Shown: positions 1 to 9,613, counted from the stretch's first letter. The stretch is 32,925 bases of DNA from Gammaproteobacteria bacterium (GCA_018224385.1 JAGTVB010000181.1:1-32925); one strand, 5' to 3'. The notes: a model not told the origin generated them from the letters alone. Program-made: numbers and translations.

Positions 1-47
1 CTGCTGGGGAACAATGCCTCGGGGGCGGCTGGCCCGACGCGGGTATT

Positions 48-608
48 TCAGTTCAGGGGCTTGCCGTTTGCCCCGGCCTGTAGCACGGCAACCAAGGCAT
101 TGTGGAGCTCCACCACCGACTCCCTGGCCTCGGGGTGGCGCGAGCGGGTCGTGTTAAGGAGCACCTCGAGGTTCACCGCTGCAGCCCAAACGATACCTTC
201 CTGGTCTTCATAAAGGGTAATGCGACAGGGCGTGTAGGGAATGATTGCTGGGTTAAAAGCGAACAGTCGATCCCGTGCTGCGGCGCTGCAGAAATTGAGT
301 ATCGCAAGTTTGGGCCTTTTGTTAGAAGGGACGCCTTCGGCGACCAGCTTGAGCTTGTGGCGAGCCGCCTCGCGTTTCATGGCTTTCATCGCTCGCTGAA
401 TACTGACACCGCCTTCAAGGGGAATTTTGAGAATACCCGCGGTGGCCAGATCGCTGCTCAGCGCGCGGGTCGCGAACTTCTCCAAGGCCGCTGCGGCTTC
501 GGGCTCGAACTCGCGCGTCGCGTACCACCCGCGCGCATAGAGCACAAAGAGAATGAGCAAAAACAGCACGCCGAGGGTGGCCAACAGATTCTTGATGAGA
601 CGCAACAT
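48..608 (-). CDS. Membrane-anchored DUF302 domain protein
   Basis: The product is 186 residues. Residues about 5-25 form one strongly hydrophobic segment (LLATLGVLFLLILFVLYA), so the protein is probably anchored in the inner membrane with its C-terminal part in the periplasm. The remainder resembles the DUF302 family: a charged amphipathic region, then KLAILNFCSA and a later YTPCRITLYED segment, which match the family's beta-strand pattern. DUF302 proteins have no established biochemical function, although some occur near sulfur or heavy-metal genes. It is the last gene of the minus-strand block, 277 bases downstream of maf, so it is probably transcribed separately. No good ribosome-binding site lies in front of the chosen ATG. 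The family call is made by eye; the function is unknown. Confidence 0.75.
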   Translation of the reverse strand: MLRLIKNLLATLGVLFLLILFVLYARGWYATREFEPEAAAALEKFATRALSSDLATAGILKIPLEGGVSIQRAMKAMKREAARHKLKLVAEGVPSNKRPKLAILNFCSAAARDRLFAFNPAIIPYTPCRITLYEDQEGIVWAAAVNLEVLLNTTRSRHPEARESVVELHNALVAVLQAGANGKPLN

Positions 609-645
609 GGTGGGTGCTCAAGAGTATCCTTATGGCCCATGCTCC

Positions 646-660
646 GGCCGTAGAACGGCT
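646..660. other. Small hairpin between maf and the DUF302 gene
   Basis: GCCG and CGGC flank a short TAGAA loop about 40 bases upstream of the DUF302 start. It has no T-run, so it is not a standard intrinsic terminator. The rest of the 609-885 gap holds nothing I recognise; reading frames there are continuations of antisense frames of maf. Confidence 0.3.
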
Positions 661-885
661 GATGTGCAGGCGCCGGAAGGGGGTAGCAGCAATTGACTTA
701 CAAAGGGGCACGAGGCCGCTCGGGCCGGTGAGATGCTATCGGCTGCGGCGGCGAACGATTGATTACTGATGACGGACCTGGCCTCGACATTTTCCCCCGA
801 AGCGGCCGGTACAGTGCACGACGTTGTCCGGCGGCACCCTCTCTTAAGGATCTCTCAAATCGGGGGGTGCGTCTCTGGATGTGCG

Positions 886-1476
886 TTACTCAAACAGCAC
901 TTGAAGACCGACCCCATGCAGCAGTTCACCGGTCTCGAACAGCGGCAATCCCATTACCCCAGAGTAGCTGCCCTCCAGCCGGCGAATGAACAGCGCCGCC
1001 TGTCCTTGGATAGCATAGCTGCCGGCTTTATCCAACGGTTCTCCGGTGGCGCAATAGCGCTCGATCAGTGCCGGCGAGAGCTGCCGGAACCAGACCCGGC
1101 TTTTACTGAGCCGCACGGCCTGGTGCGCCGCGCAGACCATCGCTACGGCGCAAAGTACCTGGTGCTCGCGTCCAGAAAGACGGGAAAGCTGGCTTCGCGC
1201 TTCGGCTTCGTCTCCCGGTTTACCGAGTAGCGCACCGTCGACCATAACCACGGTATCCGCCCCGAGCACGGCGCTTGGTCCGAAACCGTTTACACAATCC
1301 CAACCTGCGGTGGCTTTTTCAAGGGCCATGCGACATACGAAGTCCTCCGCACCTTCGCCCGCCGCGGCTACTTCTTCAACCGCTACCGCAATCACGCGGT
1401 AGTCCACGCCTATCTGGCGGAGCAGCGCGCGTCGTCTAGGGGAGCGCGATGCCAGGTAAAGGTAAGGGGCAGCCAT
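886..1476 (-). CDS. maf: Maf-family nucleotide pyrophosphatase
   Basis: The 196-residue product starts MAAPYLYLASRSPRRRALL, which carries the Maf substrate-binding motif SxSPRRxxLL at the N-terminus. It continues with VLGADTVV near residue 75, containing the catalytic aspartate, and ends with a family-typical GVMGLPLFET segment. Maf proteins hydrolyse dTTP, UTP or modified nucleotides to monophosphates in the cytoplasm and are linked to control of septum formation. A longer in-frame reading exists, but the extra 44 residues overlap rlmH and are not conserved in character. The ATG at 1476 shares one base with the rlmH stop codon (TGATG), so translation is probably coupled. The YhdE (dTTP/UTP) and YceF (m7GTP) subgroups cannot be separated with certainty here. 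Confidence 0.9.
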   Translation of the reverse strand: MAAPYLYLASRSPRRRALLRQIGVDYRVIAVAVEEVAAAGEGAEDFVCRMALEKATAGWDCVNGFGPSAVLGADTVVMVDGALLGKPGDEAEARSQLSRLSGREHQVLCAVAMVCAAHQAVRLSKSRVWFRQLSPALIERYCATGEPLDKAGSYAIQGQAALFIRRLEGSYSGVMGLPLFETGELLHGVGLQVLFE

Positions 1477-1943
1477 CAGCGGTGGTAAGGGTGGCCTCGC
1501 AGCAAGGAGAAAGCACGATAGATCTGCTCGGCAATCACCACGCGCACCAAGCCGTGGGGCAGGGTGAGCGGCGACAGCGACCAACAATGCTCCGCCCGTT
1601 GTAGACAAGCGGGGGCGAGGCCGTCAGGGCCGCCCACTAACAAGGCGACGTCGCGGCCGTCCAGCATCCAACGGTTTATCGCCGTGGACAGTGTGGGACT
1701 GTCCCAGCGTTCGCCTGAGCGATCCAGCGCCAGTACCCGAGCACCGTCGGGAACGGCTGCCAGCAGGCGGGCGCCCTCCTTATCGAGCACCGTTGCTACC
1801 GGCGTGTTTCGGGTACGTTTCGCGGTGGGTACTTCGGTCAAGCGCAAGGCACACTCGCGCGGCAGGCGAGCCGCGTAGTCTTGAAATCCGGCCGTTATCC
1901 AGGGCGCCAGGCGCGTCCCGACGGCGAGCAGGTAGATGCGCAC
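1476..1943 (-). CDS. rlmH: 23S rRNA (pseudouridine-1915 N3)-methyltransferase RlmH
   Basis: The 155-residue product has the full family length (E. coli RlmH is 155 residues). The SPOUT-type cofactor-binding loop LLVGGPDGL lies near residues 100-108. The C-terminal signature HGLVRVVIAEQIYRA followed by GHPYHR is characteristic of the family. RlmH methylates pseudouridine 1915 in helix 69 of 23S rRNA on the assembled 70S ribosome. The start codon is GTG with no obvious Shine-Dalgarno sequence. It lies 9 bases downstream of rsfS, which matches the rsfS-rlmH pair conserved across bacteria. In enterics the next genes are mrdA and rodA; here the next gene is maf. Confidence 0.95.
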   Translation of the reverse strand: MRIYLLAVGTRLAPWITAGFQDYAARLPRECALRLTEVPTAKRTRNTPVATVLDKEGARLLAAVPDGARVLALDRSGERWDSPTLSTAINRWMLDGRDVALLVGGPDGLAPACLQRAEHCWSLSPLTLPHGLVRVVIAEQIYRAFSLLRGHPYHR

Positions 1944-1952
1944 AGTACGGGA

Positions 1953-2324
1953 CTAGCGGGCAGCCTCTTGCATCGCCCCGGGATGGGCACCGACATTGGT
2001 TTCGCCCCAGAGCTTTTCTAACCGGTACAAGGACCTGACCTCCGGCAGCATCACATGCACTACCACGTCGCAGAGATCGACTAAAACCCACTCCCTGTGC
2101 TGTTCTCCTTCCACACCCAGTGGGCGTTGGCCTCGCTCCTTCGCTCGCTGCACGACGTTTTCTGCAATCGCCAGCACCTGGCGGTGCGATCCGCCACTGG
2201 CCACGATCATGTAATCGGTGACATCGGTGACTGGGCGCACGTCCATCACCTCGATGTCCATCGCTTTCAGCTCGGTCAAATCGGAGACCACGTATTGGGT
2301 CAGCTGGTCACTGTTCATGAGCAT
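1953..2324 (-). CDS. rsfS: Ribosomal silencing factor RsfS
   Basis: The 123-residue product matches the RsfS/Iojap family. The region DYMIVASGGSHRQVLAIAENV near residues 37-57 is the typical core, and WVLVDLCDVVVHVM near residues 80-93 is the conserved C-terminal strand. The protein binds ribosomal protein uL14 and blocks joining of the subunits when nutrients are short. Two ATGs are possible, at 2324 and 2318. Either overlaps the 3' end of nadD, by 17 or 11 bases, indicating translational coupling with nadD. The order nadD-rsfS-rlmH is conserved. Confidence 0.95.
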   Translation of the reverse strand: MLMNSDQLTQYVVSDLTELKAMDIEVMDVRPVTDVTDYMIVASGGSHRQVLAIAENVVQRAKERGQRPLGVEGEQHREWVLVDLCDVVVHVMLPEVRSLYRLEKLWGETNVGAHPGAMQEAAR

Positions 2325-2949
2325 AGATACCGTCCGTCATGATGATGTCAAAGACGCTGTCAGGAACCAGGTAGCGCACCGATCGTCCTCGCGCGATCAG
2401 AGTCCGTATCTGGCTCGCAGAAATGTCCATCGCTGGAATGTTACGCAGCACCACGCAGCCTGCTTTGCGGCGGTGCAACTCCGCCGCATCGTCGACTCGA
2501 GCGGCCGCCAGCAAACTCGCCACCTGCCCTTCTTCGGGAGGCTGGGTTCCCGGCCGATCCGCCACCCCGAGGTGGGCGAGTTGCAACAGCCGTTGCCATT
2601 GATACCAGCTTTCTAGGCCGCAAAAGGCGTCCATTCCGAGGATGAGGCATAGGGCGTGTTGCGGAAAGCTTTGCTGCACAGAGCGCAGCGTGTCCACCAT
2701 GTAGGACCTGCCCGAGCGCTCGAATTCCCGGGCGTCCACACACAGTCCTTCGGTGCCCTTAACCGCGGCCTCTAGCATGTGAAGCCGTGCCGTTGCGCTC
2801 GCGCTGGGTGATGCGCGATGGGGTGGGGTACCCGCCGGAATGAGGCGCACGGCATCCAGGCCGAGCTGCTCGCGCATCTCCACGGCAAGCCGCAGATGCC
2901 CGCAATGCACTGGATCGAAGGTTCCGCCGAGGATACCAATAACCTTCAC
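2308..2949 (-). CDS. nadD: Nicotinate-nucleotide adenylyltransferase
   Basis: The product is 213 residues. It opens with GILGGTFDPVHCGHLRLA, the nucleotidyltransferase signature with the HxGH catalytic pair. The C-terminal ATP-binding motif appears as SASQIRTLIARG near residues 178-189, a variant of ISTSxIR. The enzyme joins nicotinate mononucleotide and ATP to make deamido-NAD in the cytoplasm. The start is GTG at 2949, preceded by AAGGG at a spacing of about 5 bases, a better ribosome-binding site than most in this block. It overlaps rsfS downstream and is separated from proA upstream by 73 bases that contain a GC-rich hairpin. Confidence 0.95.
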   Translation of the reverse strand: MKVIGILGGTFDPVHCGHLRLAVEMREQLGLDAVRLIPAGTPPHRASPSASATARLHMLEAAVKGTEGLCVDAREFERSGRSYMVDTLRSVQQSFPQHALCLILGMDAFCGLESWYQWQRLLQLAHLGVADRPGTQPPEEGQVASLLAAARVDDAAELHRRKAGCVVLRNIPAMDISASQIRTLIARGRSVRYLVPDSVFDIIMTDGIYAHEQ

Positions 2950-2969
2950 GCAGACCCTTAAGCAGTGCG

Positions 2970-2988
2970 CCCGCCTTGGGTAGGCGGG
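2970..2988 (-). other. GC-rich hairpin between proA and nadD
   Basis: CCCGCC (2970-2975) and GGCGGG (2983-2988) pair around a 7-base loop. The hairpin lies between the proA stop and the nadD start on the transcribed strand. No T-run follows, so it is more likely an RNA processing or stability element, or a partial attenuator, than a complete intrinsic terminator. Confidence 0.4.
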
Positions 2989-3022
2989 GGTTGGTTGGCT
3001 CGGCCACTAGGCACGATGCGCT

Positions 3023-4300
3023 TTATCCGCGAATATGACCGTCTCCGATAACGATGAACTTCTGACAAGTGAGTCCTTCAAGCCCCACGGGCCCGCGGGC
3101 ATGGAGCTTATCCGTACTGATGCCAATTTCGGCCCCGAGCCCGTATTCAAAGCCATCGGCAAAGCGGGTGGAGGCGTTGACCATGACGGAGCTGGAGTCG
3201 ACCTCGGTCAGGAAGCGACGCGCTCTGCCCAGATTTTCGGTGATGATGGCGTCGGTATGCTGCGATCCGAAAGCCTCGATATGGCTGATCGCCTCATCGA
3301 TGCCGGCCACGATGCGGATGGACAAAATCGGCGCGAGATACTCTGTCCCCCAATCCGCCTCGGTCGCTGGTGTGATGTCCTCCAACAGGGCTTGGGTTTT
3401 CGGGCAGCCCCGCAGCTCTACGCCCGCTTCGCGGTAGCGTGCGGCGAGATCGGGAAGTACCTCGGCGGCGATGGATTGTGCCACCAGGAGTGTTTCCATG
3501 GTGTTGCAGGTTCCGTAGCGCTGCGTCTTCGCATTGTAGGCCACCGCGATCGCTTTCTCACGATCGGCCTGGTCGTCGATATAAACGTGGCAGATCCCGT
3601 CCAAGTGCTTGATCACAGGGATTCGGGACTCGCGGGCGACCCGCTCCACCAGCCCCTTGCCTCCGCGCGGGACTAACACATCGACATAGCCTTGCAGCTT
3701 GAGGAGCTCGCCGACCGCCGCTCGGTCCGTCGTCTGCACGACCTGAATGGCGCTGGCGGGCAGACCTGCGACCTCTAACCCGCGCTCAAGGCAGCGGCCA
3801 ATGGCCCGATTCGAGTGAATGGCCTCGGAGCCGCCGCGCAAGATGGCGGCATTTCCCGATTTCAGGCACAGGCCCGCGGCATCGGCGGTGACGTTGGGGC
3901 GCGACTCGTAGATGATTCCGATGACTCCGAGGGGTACGCGCATGCGACCCACCTGAATTCCGGATGGCCGATAGGTGAGGTCGGCGATGACCCCCACCGG
4001 GTCCGGTAACGACGCGATGATCTCAAGCCCTTGCGCCATCGACTCGATGCGTTCCGGGGTAAGCTCCAACCGATCCAGGGCCGCCGCGCCAAGGCCGGTG
4101 TCCCGCCCCGCCTGGAGATCTTGCTCGTTTGCATGGCGCAATTGCTTTGCCTCGACCCGGATGGCTTCGGCAATGGCGAGCAGTGCGGCGTCCTTCTTCG
4201 CGGTTGATGCCGGTGCGAGAACGCGCGCCGCCGCCCGCGCTTGTTGCCCGATGGCTCGCATGGGCACGCTCAGATCAGAGTCCAATGTGTCGTCACTCAC
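3023..4300 (-). CDS. proA: Glutamate-5-semialdehyde dehydrogenase (gamma-glutamyl phosphate reductase)
   Basis: The 425-residue product has the usual family length (about 417 in E. coli) and the aldehyde-dehydrogenase fold. The catalytic cysteine lies in [14 protein letters not shown] around residues 262-275, and the glycine-rich [10 protein letters not shown] segment is near the C-terminus. The enzyme reduces glutamyl 5-phosphate with NADPH in the second step of proline synthesis. The partner proB is not in the window. The chosen start is GTG at 4300; an in-frame ATG at 4261 is also possible. In several gammaproteobacteria proA sits directly before nadD, as it does here. A GCAAGCTTGC palindrome lies just upstream of the start (4305-4314). 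Confidence 0.95.
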   Translation of the reverse strand: MSDDTLDSDLSVPMRAIGQQARAAARVLAPASTAKKDAALLAIAEAIRVEAKQLRHANEQDLQAGRDTGLGAAALDRLELTPERIESMAQGLEIIASLPDPVGVIADLTYRPSGIQVGRMRVPLGVIGIIYESRPNVTADAAGLCLKSGNAAILRGGSEAIHSNRAIGRCLERGLEVAGLPASAIQVVQTTDRAAVGELLKLQGYVDVLVPRGGKGLVERVARESRIPVIKHLDGICHVYIDDQADREKAIAVAYNAKTQRYGTCNTMETLLVAQSIAAEVLPDLAARYREAGVELRGCPKTQALLEDITPATEADWGTEYLAPILSIRIVAGIDEAISHIEAFGSQHTDAIITENLGRARRFLTEVDSSSVMVNASTRFADGFEYGLGAEIGISTDKLHARGPVGLEGLTCQKFIVIGDGHIRG

Positions 4301-4339
4301 CTTTGCAAGCTTGCGTTATTTCACAGCGAGCATACTCTG

Positions 4340-5380
4340 CTATGCCCTGACATCATTATACGGGAATATACGCACGCCGCAGATCAGTAAGCACAGGCGC
4401 TGCAACTCATCCCAGACGTTTCCCGGGGCAAGCCCCTTGATGGTGCGGTCGACCTCGGCGGCCGCGGCCATGACATCGAGCCAGTGTGCCGGCCGGTGGC
4501 GGTCAAGCGCTTTCTGCAGCGCATGGCGGCGAGGTCGCCACACTCGCTCGGCATTCAGCAGTTGCTCCAAGCGTTCACCCCGGTCTAATCGCCGCCCCAT
4601 GCGGGCCAGGGCGCGCACTTCCCAGGCCAGGGCACCCAGCACCAGCTGCGGCGCTATATCCTCCTCCTGTAAGCCTCGGAGAATACGCACAGTACGGGGC
4701 GCATCACCGAGCAGCGTGCTGTCGACCAGGTCAAACGGCTGGAATCGAGCGCTGTCGGCTACGGCGCAAAACACCTGGTCGATGTCGACGATCGCGGGAC
4801 CGTGCAGCAGATAGAGCTTCTCCAATTCCTGAGCAAGGGCGAACAGGTTACCTTCGCCACGCTCTGCCAGAAACAGCGTTGCCGCGTCAGTCAACCGAAG
4901 CCCCAGCCGCTGTGCTCTTTCCCTTACCCAAGCAGGCAGCGAGTGGGCCGGTATCGGCCACACTTCTACGGTGATCCCTGCTGTCTGCACCTGACGGTAC
5001 CAATGACTTTTCTTGGTGTGAGCCTCGAGCTTGCCGGTGTTCATGATCAGCATATGGTCAGGGTGCGGACGGGCCGCATAATTGGCCAGCGCGCGGGCGG
5101 CCGCTTCGCCGATTTTGCCCCCGGCCAGGGTGATGGTCAGGTCAAGCACGCGCTTCTCGGCAAACAAAGACAAGCTGTCGGCGGAGTACTCGAGCAGGCC
5201 CCAATCGAAGGACGCATCGGCCTGAATGGCGGTGCGCTCAGTAAAGCCTGTGGCCCGCGCCGTGGCGCGGATGTGATCCAGCGCCTCACGCAACTGCAGC
5301 GGCTCATCGCCGCTTACCAGGTAGATCGGCGCCAGCTTACCCGCCAGATGGGAGGCCAGTTGATGGAGTCGTAGCTGCAC
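4340..5380 (-). CDS. holA: DNA polymerase III delta subunit
   Basis: The 346-residue product begins MQLRLHQLASHLAGKLAPIYLVSGDEPLQLREALDHIR, which matches the N-terminus of HolA. Its length is close to the E. coli protein (343 residues). Delta is the clamp-opening wrench of the clamp loader: it binds the beta clamp and works with delta-prime and tau/gamma in the cytoplasm. The start is GTG at 5380, preceded by a purine-rich AGGGCGGG stretch. It follows lptE by 57 bases, the conserved leuS-lptE-holA order of gammaproteobacteria. Confidence 0.93.
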   Translation of the reverse strand: MQLRLHQLASHLAGKLAPIYLVSGDEPLQLREALDHIRATARATGFTERTAIQADASFDWGLLEYSADSLSLFAEKRVLDLTITLAGGKIGEAAARALANYAARPHPDHMLIMNTGKLEAHTKKSHWYRQVQTAGITVEVWPIPAHSLPAWVRERAQRLGLRLTDAATLFLAERGEGNLFALAQELEKLYLLHGPAIVDIDQVFCAVADSARFQPFDLVDSTLLGDAPRTVRILRGLQEEDIAPQLVLGALAWEVRALARMGRRLDRGERLEQLLNAERVWRPRRHALQKALDRHRPAHWLDVMAAAAEVDRTIKGLAPGNVWDELQRLCLLICGVRIFPYNDVRA

Positions 5381-5437
5381 CGTTTGCCCGCCCTGCGCGT
5401 TACTCTGCCGGCGCGCGCGACATGATTGAAACGACTT

Positions 5438-5989
5438 CTAGGGATTCAGCGCGGCTTGCATGCGCGCCATTATTTGTCGGGCCGCTTCGCGCCGCATCTC
5501 TGAATAGATGACCTCCTCCTCACGGTTACTGCCGATAACCGCGTCCGGATCGAACACGAAATCACGCGCAAGGAAGATGGTCTGTGACGGCACCACGGCT
5601 TGTCCCTCCTTGCCCAGCACCTCAAGGGATGAGGTGTACGTCAGCTCGAATTCGCGGGCCTTGCCGGTTTTGGAATCCACCGCTAACAGCCGCCGGTCGA
5701 AGCGTTCGGCAGCGACGATGAGCGTGAGATCGGCATCCTCCCGGGTGGGAACGATGGACGTTTCACCTGCGGCTAACAACAGTTTGATTTCTTCAGCAAG
5801 CTCGGTGTTAGGCACTTGCAGGTGGATGGTATCGACGCCAACAGGTAGCAGCACGCTGCCGCGCAAATGAAATCCGCACCCTCCAAGGGCTAGCAGATGG
5901 AGCACCATCCAGCACCATACGGCAAGAGTGCGGCGCTGCTCAGGGAGGGCTTGTTGCGGACTGCCGATGGGTTTCGCGGTCATGATCAT
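5438..5989 (-). CDS. lptE: LPS-assembly lipoprotein LptE
   Basis: The 183-residue product has an N-terminal signal for lipoprotein export: a hydrophobic stretch (LAVWCWMVLHLLALGGC) ending in a lipobox with cysteine near residue 38. The sequence then reads GFHLRGSVLLP, the hallmark of LptE (formerly RlpB). LptE forms the plug inside the LptD beta-barrel at the outer membrane and helps insert lipopolysaccharide. It therefore belongs to the same pathway as lptABC at the other end of the window. Starts at 5989 and 5983 are both possible. The unusually long region before the hydrophobic core suggests that an internal start is not excluded. Confidence 0.9.
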   Translation of the reverse strand: MIMTAKPIGSPQQALPEQRRTLAVWCWMVLHLLALGGCGFHLRGSVLLPVGVDTIHLQVPNTELAEEIKLLLAAGETSIVPTREDADLTLIVAAERFDRRLLAVDSKTGKAREFELTYTSSLEVLGKEGQAVVPSQTIFLARDFVFDPDAVIGSNREEEVIYSEMRREAARQIMARMQAALNP

Positions 5990-6097
5990 CGGTTCGGCAC
6001 TTTGGGTCCTTTCGGCTGCCTAGAGATTCGGGGCACGACCTTACTTCTCAATGTGGCGCTCACGCAACGATGCCCTTGGCCAACGTTCGTTTTGCTC

Positions 6098-8563
6098 CTA
6101 TACCACAATGTTGACCAGCCGGCCCGGAACCATTATGAGCTTCTTGATCGGTTTTCCAGCAATAAACCGCTGCACGTTGGGGTTTTCGAGGGCCTGTTTT
6201 TCGATATCCGCGGCCTTCGCCTCGCGTGCGACGAGGATATGAGCGCGCAGCTTCCCATTGACCTGCACCACCAATTTTATCGCTTCCTGCTCCAAGGCGG
6301 CGGGGTCCGCTACTGGCCAGCGTTCGTCCACCAGCGCTTGCGGGTGCCCGAGGGCCTGCCACAGTGCGTGGGTGATATGGGGGACGATAGGGCAGAGAAG
6401 CAGCACCACGCTCTCGACGCCTTCTCGAAAAACGGCTTGACCCTGGGGCGTGTTGTCGTTCCAGCGAGACAGGTGATTGACCAATTCCATCACCGCCGCG
6501 ATGGCGGTATTGAAGGTGTAGCGCCGCCCGATGTCGTCGGACACTTTGGCGATGGTTTCATGGATCTGGCGGTGCAAGGATCGCTGTGGTTCGCTGAGCG
6601 TGCTCGGTTGAAGCGGGATGCCGGCACCCTGATCGGCGCGTGACGCGACCAGCTTCCACAGCCGCCTCAAGAAACGGTACGCCCCCTCGACGGCGCTGTC
6701 GGACCACTCTAACGACTGCTCGGGCGGGGCGGCGAACATCATGAAGAGGCGTACGGTATCGGCTCCGTACTGATCGATGAGGTATTCAGGGTCGACCACG
6801 TTGCCCTTCGATTTGGACATTTTAGCGCCGTCTTTCAGCACCATGCCTTGCGTGAGCAGATTGGCGAAGGGCTCCGAACTTTGTACCAGTCCCACGTCGC
6901 GCAGGAGCTTATGAAAGAAGCGAGCGTACAGGAGATGCAAGATGGCATGCTCGATTCCACCCACATACTGGTCAACGGGCAGCCAGAAGTCCGCCCGTTG
7001 GTCGAGCATCGCCTGGCGGTTATCAAAGCACGCATACCGCGCGTAATACCAGGAGGATTCGACGAACGTATCAAACGTATCCGTCTCTCGCCTTGCCGGC
7101 GCGCCGCATTGCGGACAAGGGGTCTCGTAGAACGCCGGCAGGCGCGCCAGCGGTGAGCCGCCGCTCTCGAAAGAGACGACCGGCGGCAGAACCACCGGCA
7201 GGTCGTGGTCAGGAACGGGCACGGTTCCGCAGTGCGGGCAGTAAATAATAGGTATCGGTGCTCCCCAATATCGCTGACGGGAGATGCCCCAGTCCCGGAG
7301 TCGATAATTGACCCTCTTGCGGCCGTGGCCACGCGCCTCGAGGTATTGGGCGATGGCGTCAAAGGCTTCTTCGGAGGCGAGCCCTGAAAAAGGTCCAGAG
7401 TCGCGCAGCATGCCTTTTTCGGTAAAGGCCGCCTGACGCATATCAATAGCATGACCGTCTGCCGGAAAGACCACAGGCCGGATCGGCAAGCGGTACTTGC
7501 TGGCAAACTCGAAGTCGCGTTGATCATGAGCGGGCACCGCCATCACCGCACCCGTGCCGTATCCCATGAGCACAAAGTTCGCGACCCAAACCGGCAGTGA
7601 TTCCCCGGTGACGGGGTGCCGGGCGAAGCAGCCAAGGGGCATCCCCCGCTTTTCCATGGTTTCCAAGGTCGCCTCGGCGGTGCCGGTCATCGCGCATTGT
7701 TGGATAAAGGCTTGAATCTCGGTGTTGTGCTCGGCGGCTTGCATGGCAAGGGGATGGGCGCTGGCAACGGCGAGGTAGGTCACCCCCATCAGCGTATCCG
7801 GGCGCGTAGTGAACACCTTCAAGGGCGCTTTGGCACCGGCAACGGTAAAATTGAGCTCGACGCCTTCAGAGCGTCCGATCCAGTTGCGCTGCATGGTGCG
7901 CACCGCCTCCGGCCAACCTTCCAGCCGCTCGATTTCCTCGAGCAGTTCCTCGGCATAGGCGGTAATGCGCAGGAACCACTGCAGCACCTCGCGGCGCTCC
8001 ACCAGGGCTCCCGAGCGCCAACCTCGCCCATCGACCACCTGTTCGTTGGCCAGCACCGTCTGGTCGACCGGGTCCCAGTTCACCTCGGCTTTTCTTTGGT
8101 AGACCAGCCTCCGCTCAAACAGACGGGTAAATAGCCATTGCTCCCAGCGGTAATAATCCGGCTCGCAGGTCGCCAATTCGCGCCTCCAATCGTAGCCGAA
8201 GCCAAAGCGCTTGAGCTGCTGGCGCATGTAATTGACGTTGTCTTCGGTCCAGCGCGCCGGAAGGACATTGTTCTGCGCCGCCGCGTTCTCTGCGGGAAGG
8301 CCAAAGGCGTCCCAGCCCATGGGCTGTAACACGTTCTTGCCAAGCATACGTTGATAGCGCGCGATGACGTCGCCAATCGTGTAGTTGCGCACGTGTCCCA
8401 TGTGCAGGCGCCCACTGGGATAGGGAAACATGGATAAGCAGTAGAATTTCTCCCGCTCCGGGCGTTCTGTGACTTCGAAGGACTTCGCTTGCTCCCAATA
8501 GCGCTGTGCGTCCGCTTCGATCTGATCTGGATAGTACCGTTCGTCCATTTGGCTTTTGCGCAT
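6098..8563 (-). CDS. leuS: Leucyl-tRNA synthetase
   Basis: The 821-residue product is a complete class I synthetase, somewhat shorter than the 860 residues of E. coli. The HIGH motif appears as HMGH within [13 protein letters not shown] near residue 55. The KMSKS motif appears as KMSKSKGN near residue 580. The editing domain carries TRPDTLMG, and two CxxC pairs (CPHCG and CPQCG) form a zinc-binding insert. The enzyme charges leucine onto tRNA-Leu and edits mischarged products in the cytoplasm. Starts at ATG 8563 or ATG 8548 are both possible, and neither has a clear Shine-Dalgarno sequence. It lies 21 bases after the flavin reductase gene, so the two are probably co-transcribed. Confidence 0.97.
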   Translation of the reverse strand: MRKSQMDERYYPDQIEADAQRYWEQAKSFEVTERPEREKFYCLSMFPYPSGRLHMGHVRNYTIGDVIARYQRMLGKNVLQPMGWDAFGLPAENAAAQNNVLPARWTEDNVNYMRQQLKRFGFGYDWRRELATCEPDYYRWEQWLFTRLFERRLVYQRKAEVNWDPVDQTVLANEQVVDGRGWRSGALVERREVLQWFLRITAYAEELLEEIERLEGWPEAVRTMQRNWIGRSEGVELNFTVAGAKAPLKVFTTRPDTLMGVTYLAVASAHPLAMQAAEHNTEIQAFIQQCAMTGTAEATLETMEKRGMPLGCFARHPVTGESLPVWVANFVLMGYGTGAVMAVPAHDQRDFEFASKYRLPIRPVVFPADGHAIDMRQAAFTEKGMLRDSGPFSGLASEEAFDAIAQYLEARGHGRKRVNYRLRDWGISRQRYWGAPIPIIYCPHCGTVPVPDHDLPVVLPPVVSFESGGSPLARLPAFYETPCPQCGAPARRETDTFDTFVESSWYYARYACFDNRQAMLDQRADFWLPVDQYVGGIEHAILHLLYARFFHKLLRDVGLVQSSEPFANLLTQGMVLKDGAKMSKSKGNVVDPEYLIDQYGADTVRLFMMFAAPPEQSLEWSDSAVEGAYRFLRRLWKLVASRADQGAGIPLQPSTLSEPQRSLHRQIHETIAKVSDDIGRRYTFNTAIAAVMELVNHLSRWNDNTPQGQAVFREGVESVVLLLCPIVPHITHALWQALGHPQALVDERWPVADPAALEQEAIKLVVQVNGKLRAHILVAREAKAADIEKQALENPNVQRFIAGKPIKKLIMVPGRLVNIVV

Positions 8564-8584
8564 TGATAAAATTTGGCGCTCGGG

Positions 8585-9613
8585 TCAGTTATTGTGGCCG
8601 TCTACGTAGGCATATTCGAAGGCATCGGAAAACATTCTGGAGGGATCGAAGCCACGCGCCAAGAGGCTGTCGCGCACGGCATGAACCATCACTGGGGGAC
8701 CGCTGGCATACACGTCGTAGGGCGCCGGATCAGGGAACTGCGCCAGCACCGCCTCGTGTACCCAGCCGGTGCGTCCAGACCATTGATCCTCGCTCTCAGG
8801 CTCCGAGAGCACCGGCAGGTAGTGCACATGAGCGTGCTCTGTGGCCCATTGGGTAGCCAATTCGTGCATATAGAGATCGCGACGGGCACGGACCCCCCAG
8901 AACAAGTAGATGGGTCTTTGTATCCGTCGCGCCAGGGCATATTCAATGATTCCTTTCACGGGAGCAAATCCGGTACCGCCGGCAATGAACAGCAGCGGTC
9001 GTTGCGACGACTCCCGCAGAAAAAAACTCCCGAGGGGCCCGCGGATACGCAGCAACGCTTTTTCGTGCATGTCATGGAAGGCATAGTGGGAGAATTCACC
9101 GCCCGGCACCTGACGTACGTGCAGCTCCAAGTATTCGTCCGAAAACGGCGGATTGGCGAGTGAAAAGGCCCGGCGGCGCCCATCCTTCAGCAGGATATCG
9201 ATGTATTGACCCGCCAAGAACTGCAGCCGCTGGCCTTCTGGAAGCTTCAAGTAGAGGCCAATGACATCATGGGCCAAGCGCTCCTTGCGAGCGACGCGCG
9301 CCGGCAGCGTACGCACGCGAATGCCTTGGACGGTGCTCATGGCGTCGACTTCGATGGTCAGATCACTCACGGCCCGCGCCTGGCAAAAAACCGCTAAGCC
9401 TTGATCCGCTTCTTTCTGGGTCAGGGCCGGTGGTAATCCATCGGGATATGCAAAGTCGCCATCGAGCACCTTGCCACGACAGGAACCACAGGCCCCGTTG
9501 CGGCAGCCGTAGGGAAAAGCAATCCCCTGCCGCAGTGCTGCGTCTAAGACGCTCTCACCCTCTTCAACGGTGAACTCTCGACCGCTTGGCCGAACCTGTA
9601 CTCGATAGTTCAT
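8585..9613 (-). CDS. Ferredoxin-fused NAD(P)H flavin oxidoreductase (AscD/phenol-hydroxylase reductase type)
   Basis: The 342-residue product has three modules. Residues about 1-90 are a plant-type [2Fe-2S] ferredoxin with the cysteine pattern YGCRNGACGSC and a fourth cysteine in FCQARA. Residues about 105-200 are an FAD-binding domain with RAFSLANPP. Residues about 210-340 are an NAD(P)-binding domain with FIAGGTGFAPV and SGPPVM, in which the usual cysteine before GPP is serine. Such proteins pass electrons from NAD(P)H through FAD and the iron-sulfur cluster to an oxygenase or radical enzyme. Databases often label gammaproteobacterial homologues CDP-6-deoxy-delta-3,4-glucoseen reductase, but no sugar or oxygenase genes are nearby, so the partner is unknown. 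The ATG has no adjacent ribosome-binding site; an AAGGAG lies about 60 bases upstream. Confidence 0.85.
   Translation of the reverse strand: MNYRVQVRPSGREFTVEEGESVLDAALRQGIAFPYGCRNGACGSCRGKVLDGDFAYPDGLPPALTQKEADQGLAVFCQARAVSDLTIEVDAMSTVQGIRVRTLPARVARKERLAHDVIGLYLKLPEGQRLQFLAGQYIDILLKDGRRRAFSLANPPFSDEYLELHVRQVPGGEFSHYAFHDMHEKALLRIRGPLGSFFLRESSQRPLLFIAGGTGFAPVKGIIEYALARRIQRPIYLFWGVRARRDLYMHELATQWATEHAHVHYLPVLSEPESEDQWSGRTGWVHEAVLAQFPDPAPYDVYASGPPVMVHAVRDSLLARGFDPSRMFSDAFEYAYVDGHNN

Noticed and set aside
1-47. Possible gene end at the left edge
   Set aside because: Too short, and no stop/start pattern or motif can be tied to a gene.
769-1230. 153-codon plus-strand frame
   Set aside because: Mostly antisense to maf, with no motif or start signal.
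5897-6643. 248-codon plus-strand frame antisense to lptE and leuS
   Set aside because: It lies opposite two well-supported genes and has no recognisable protein character.
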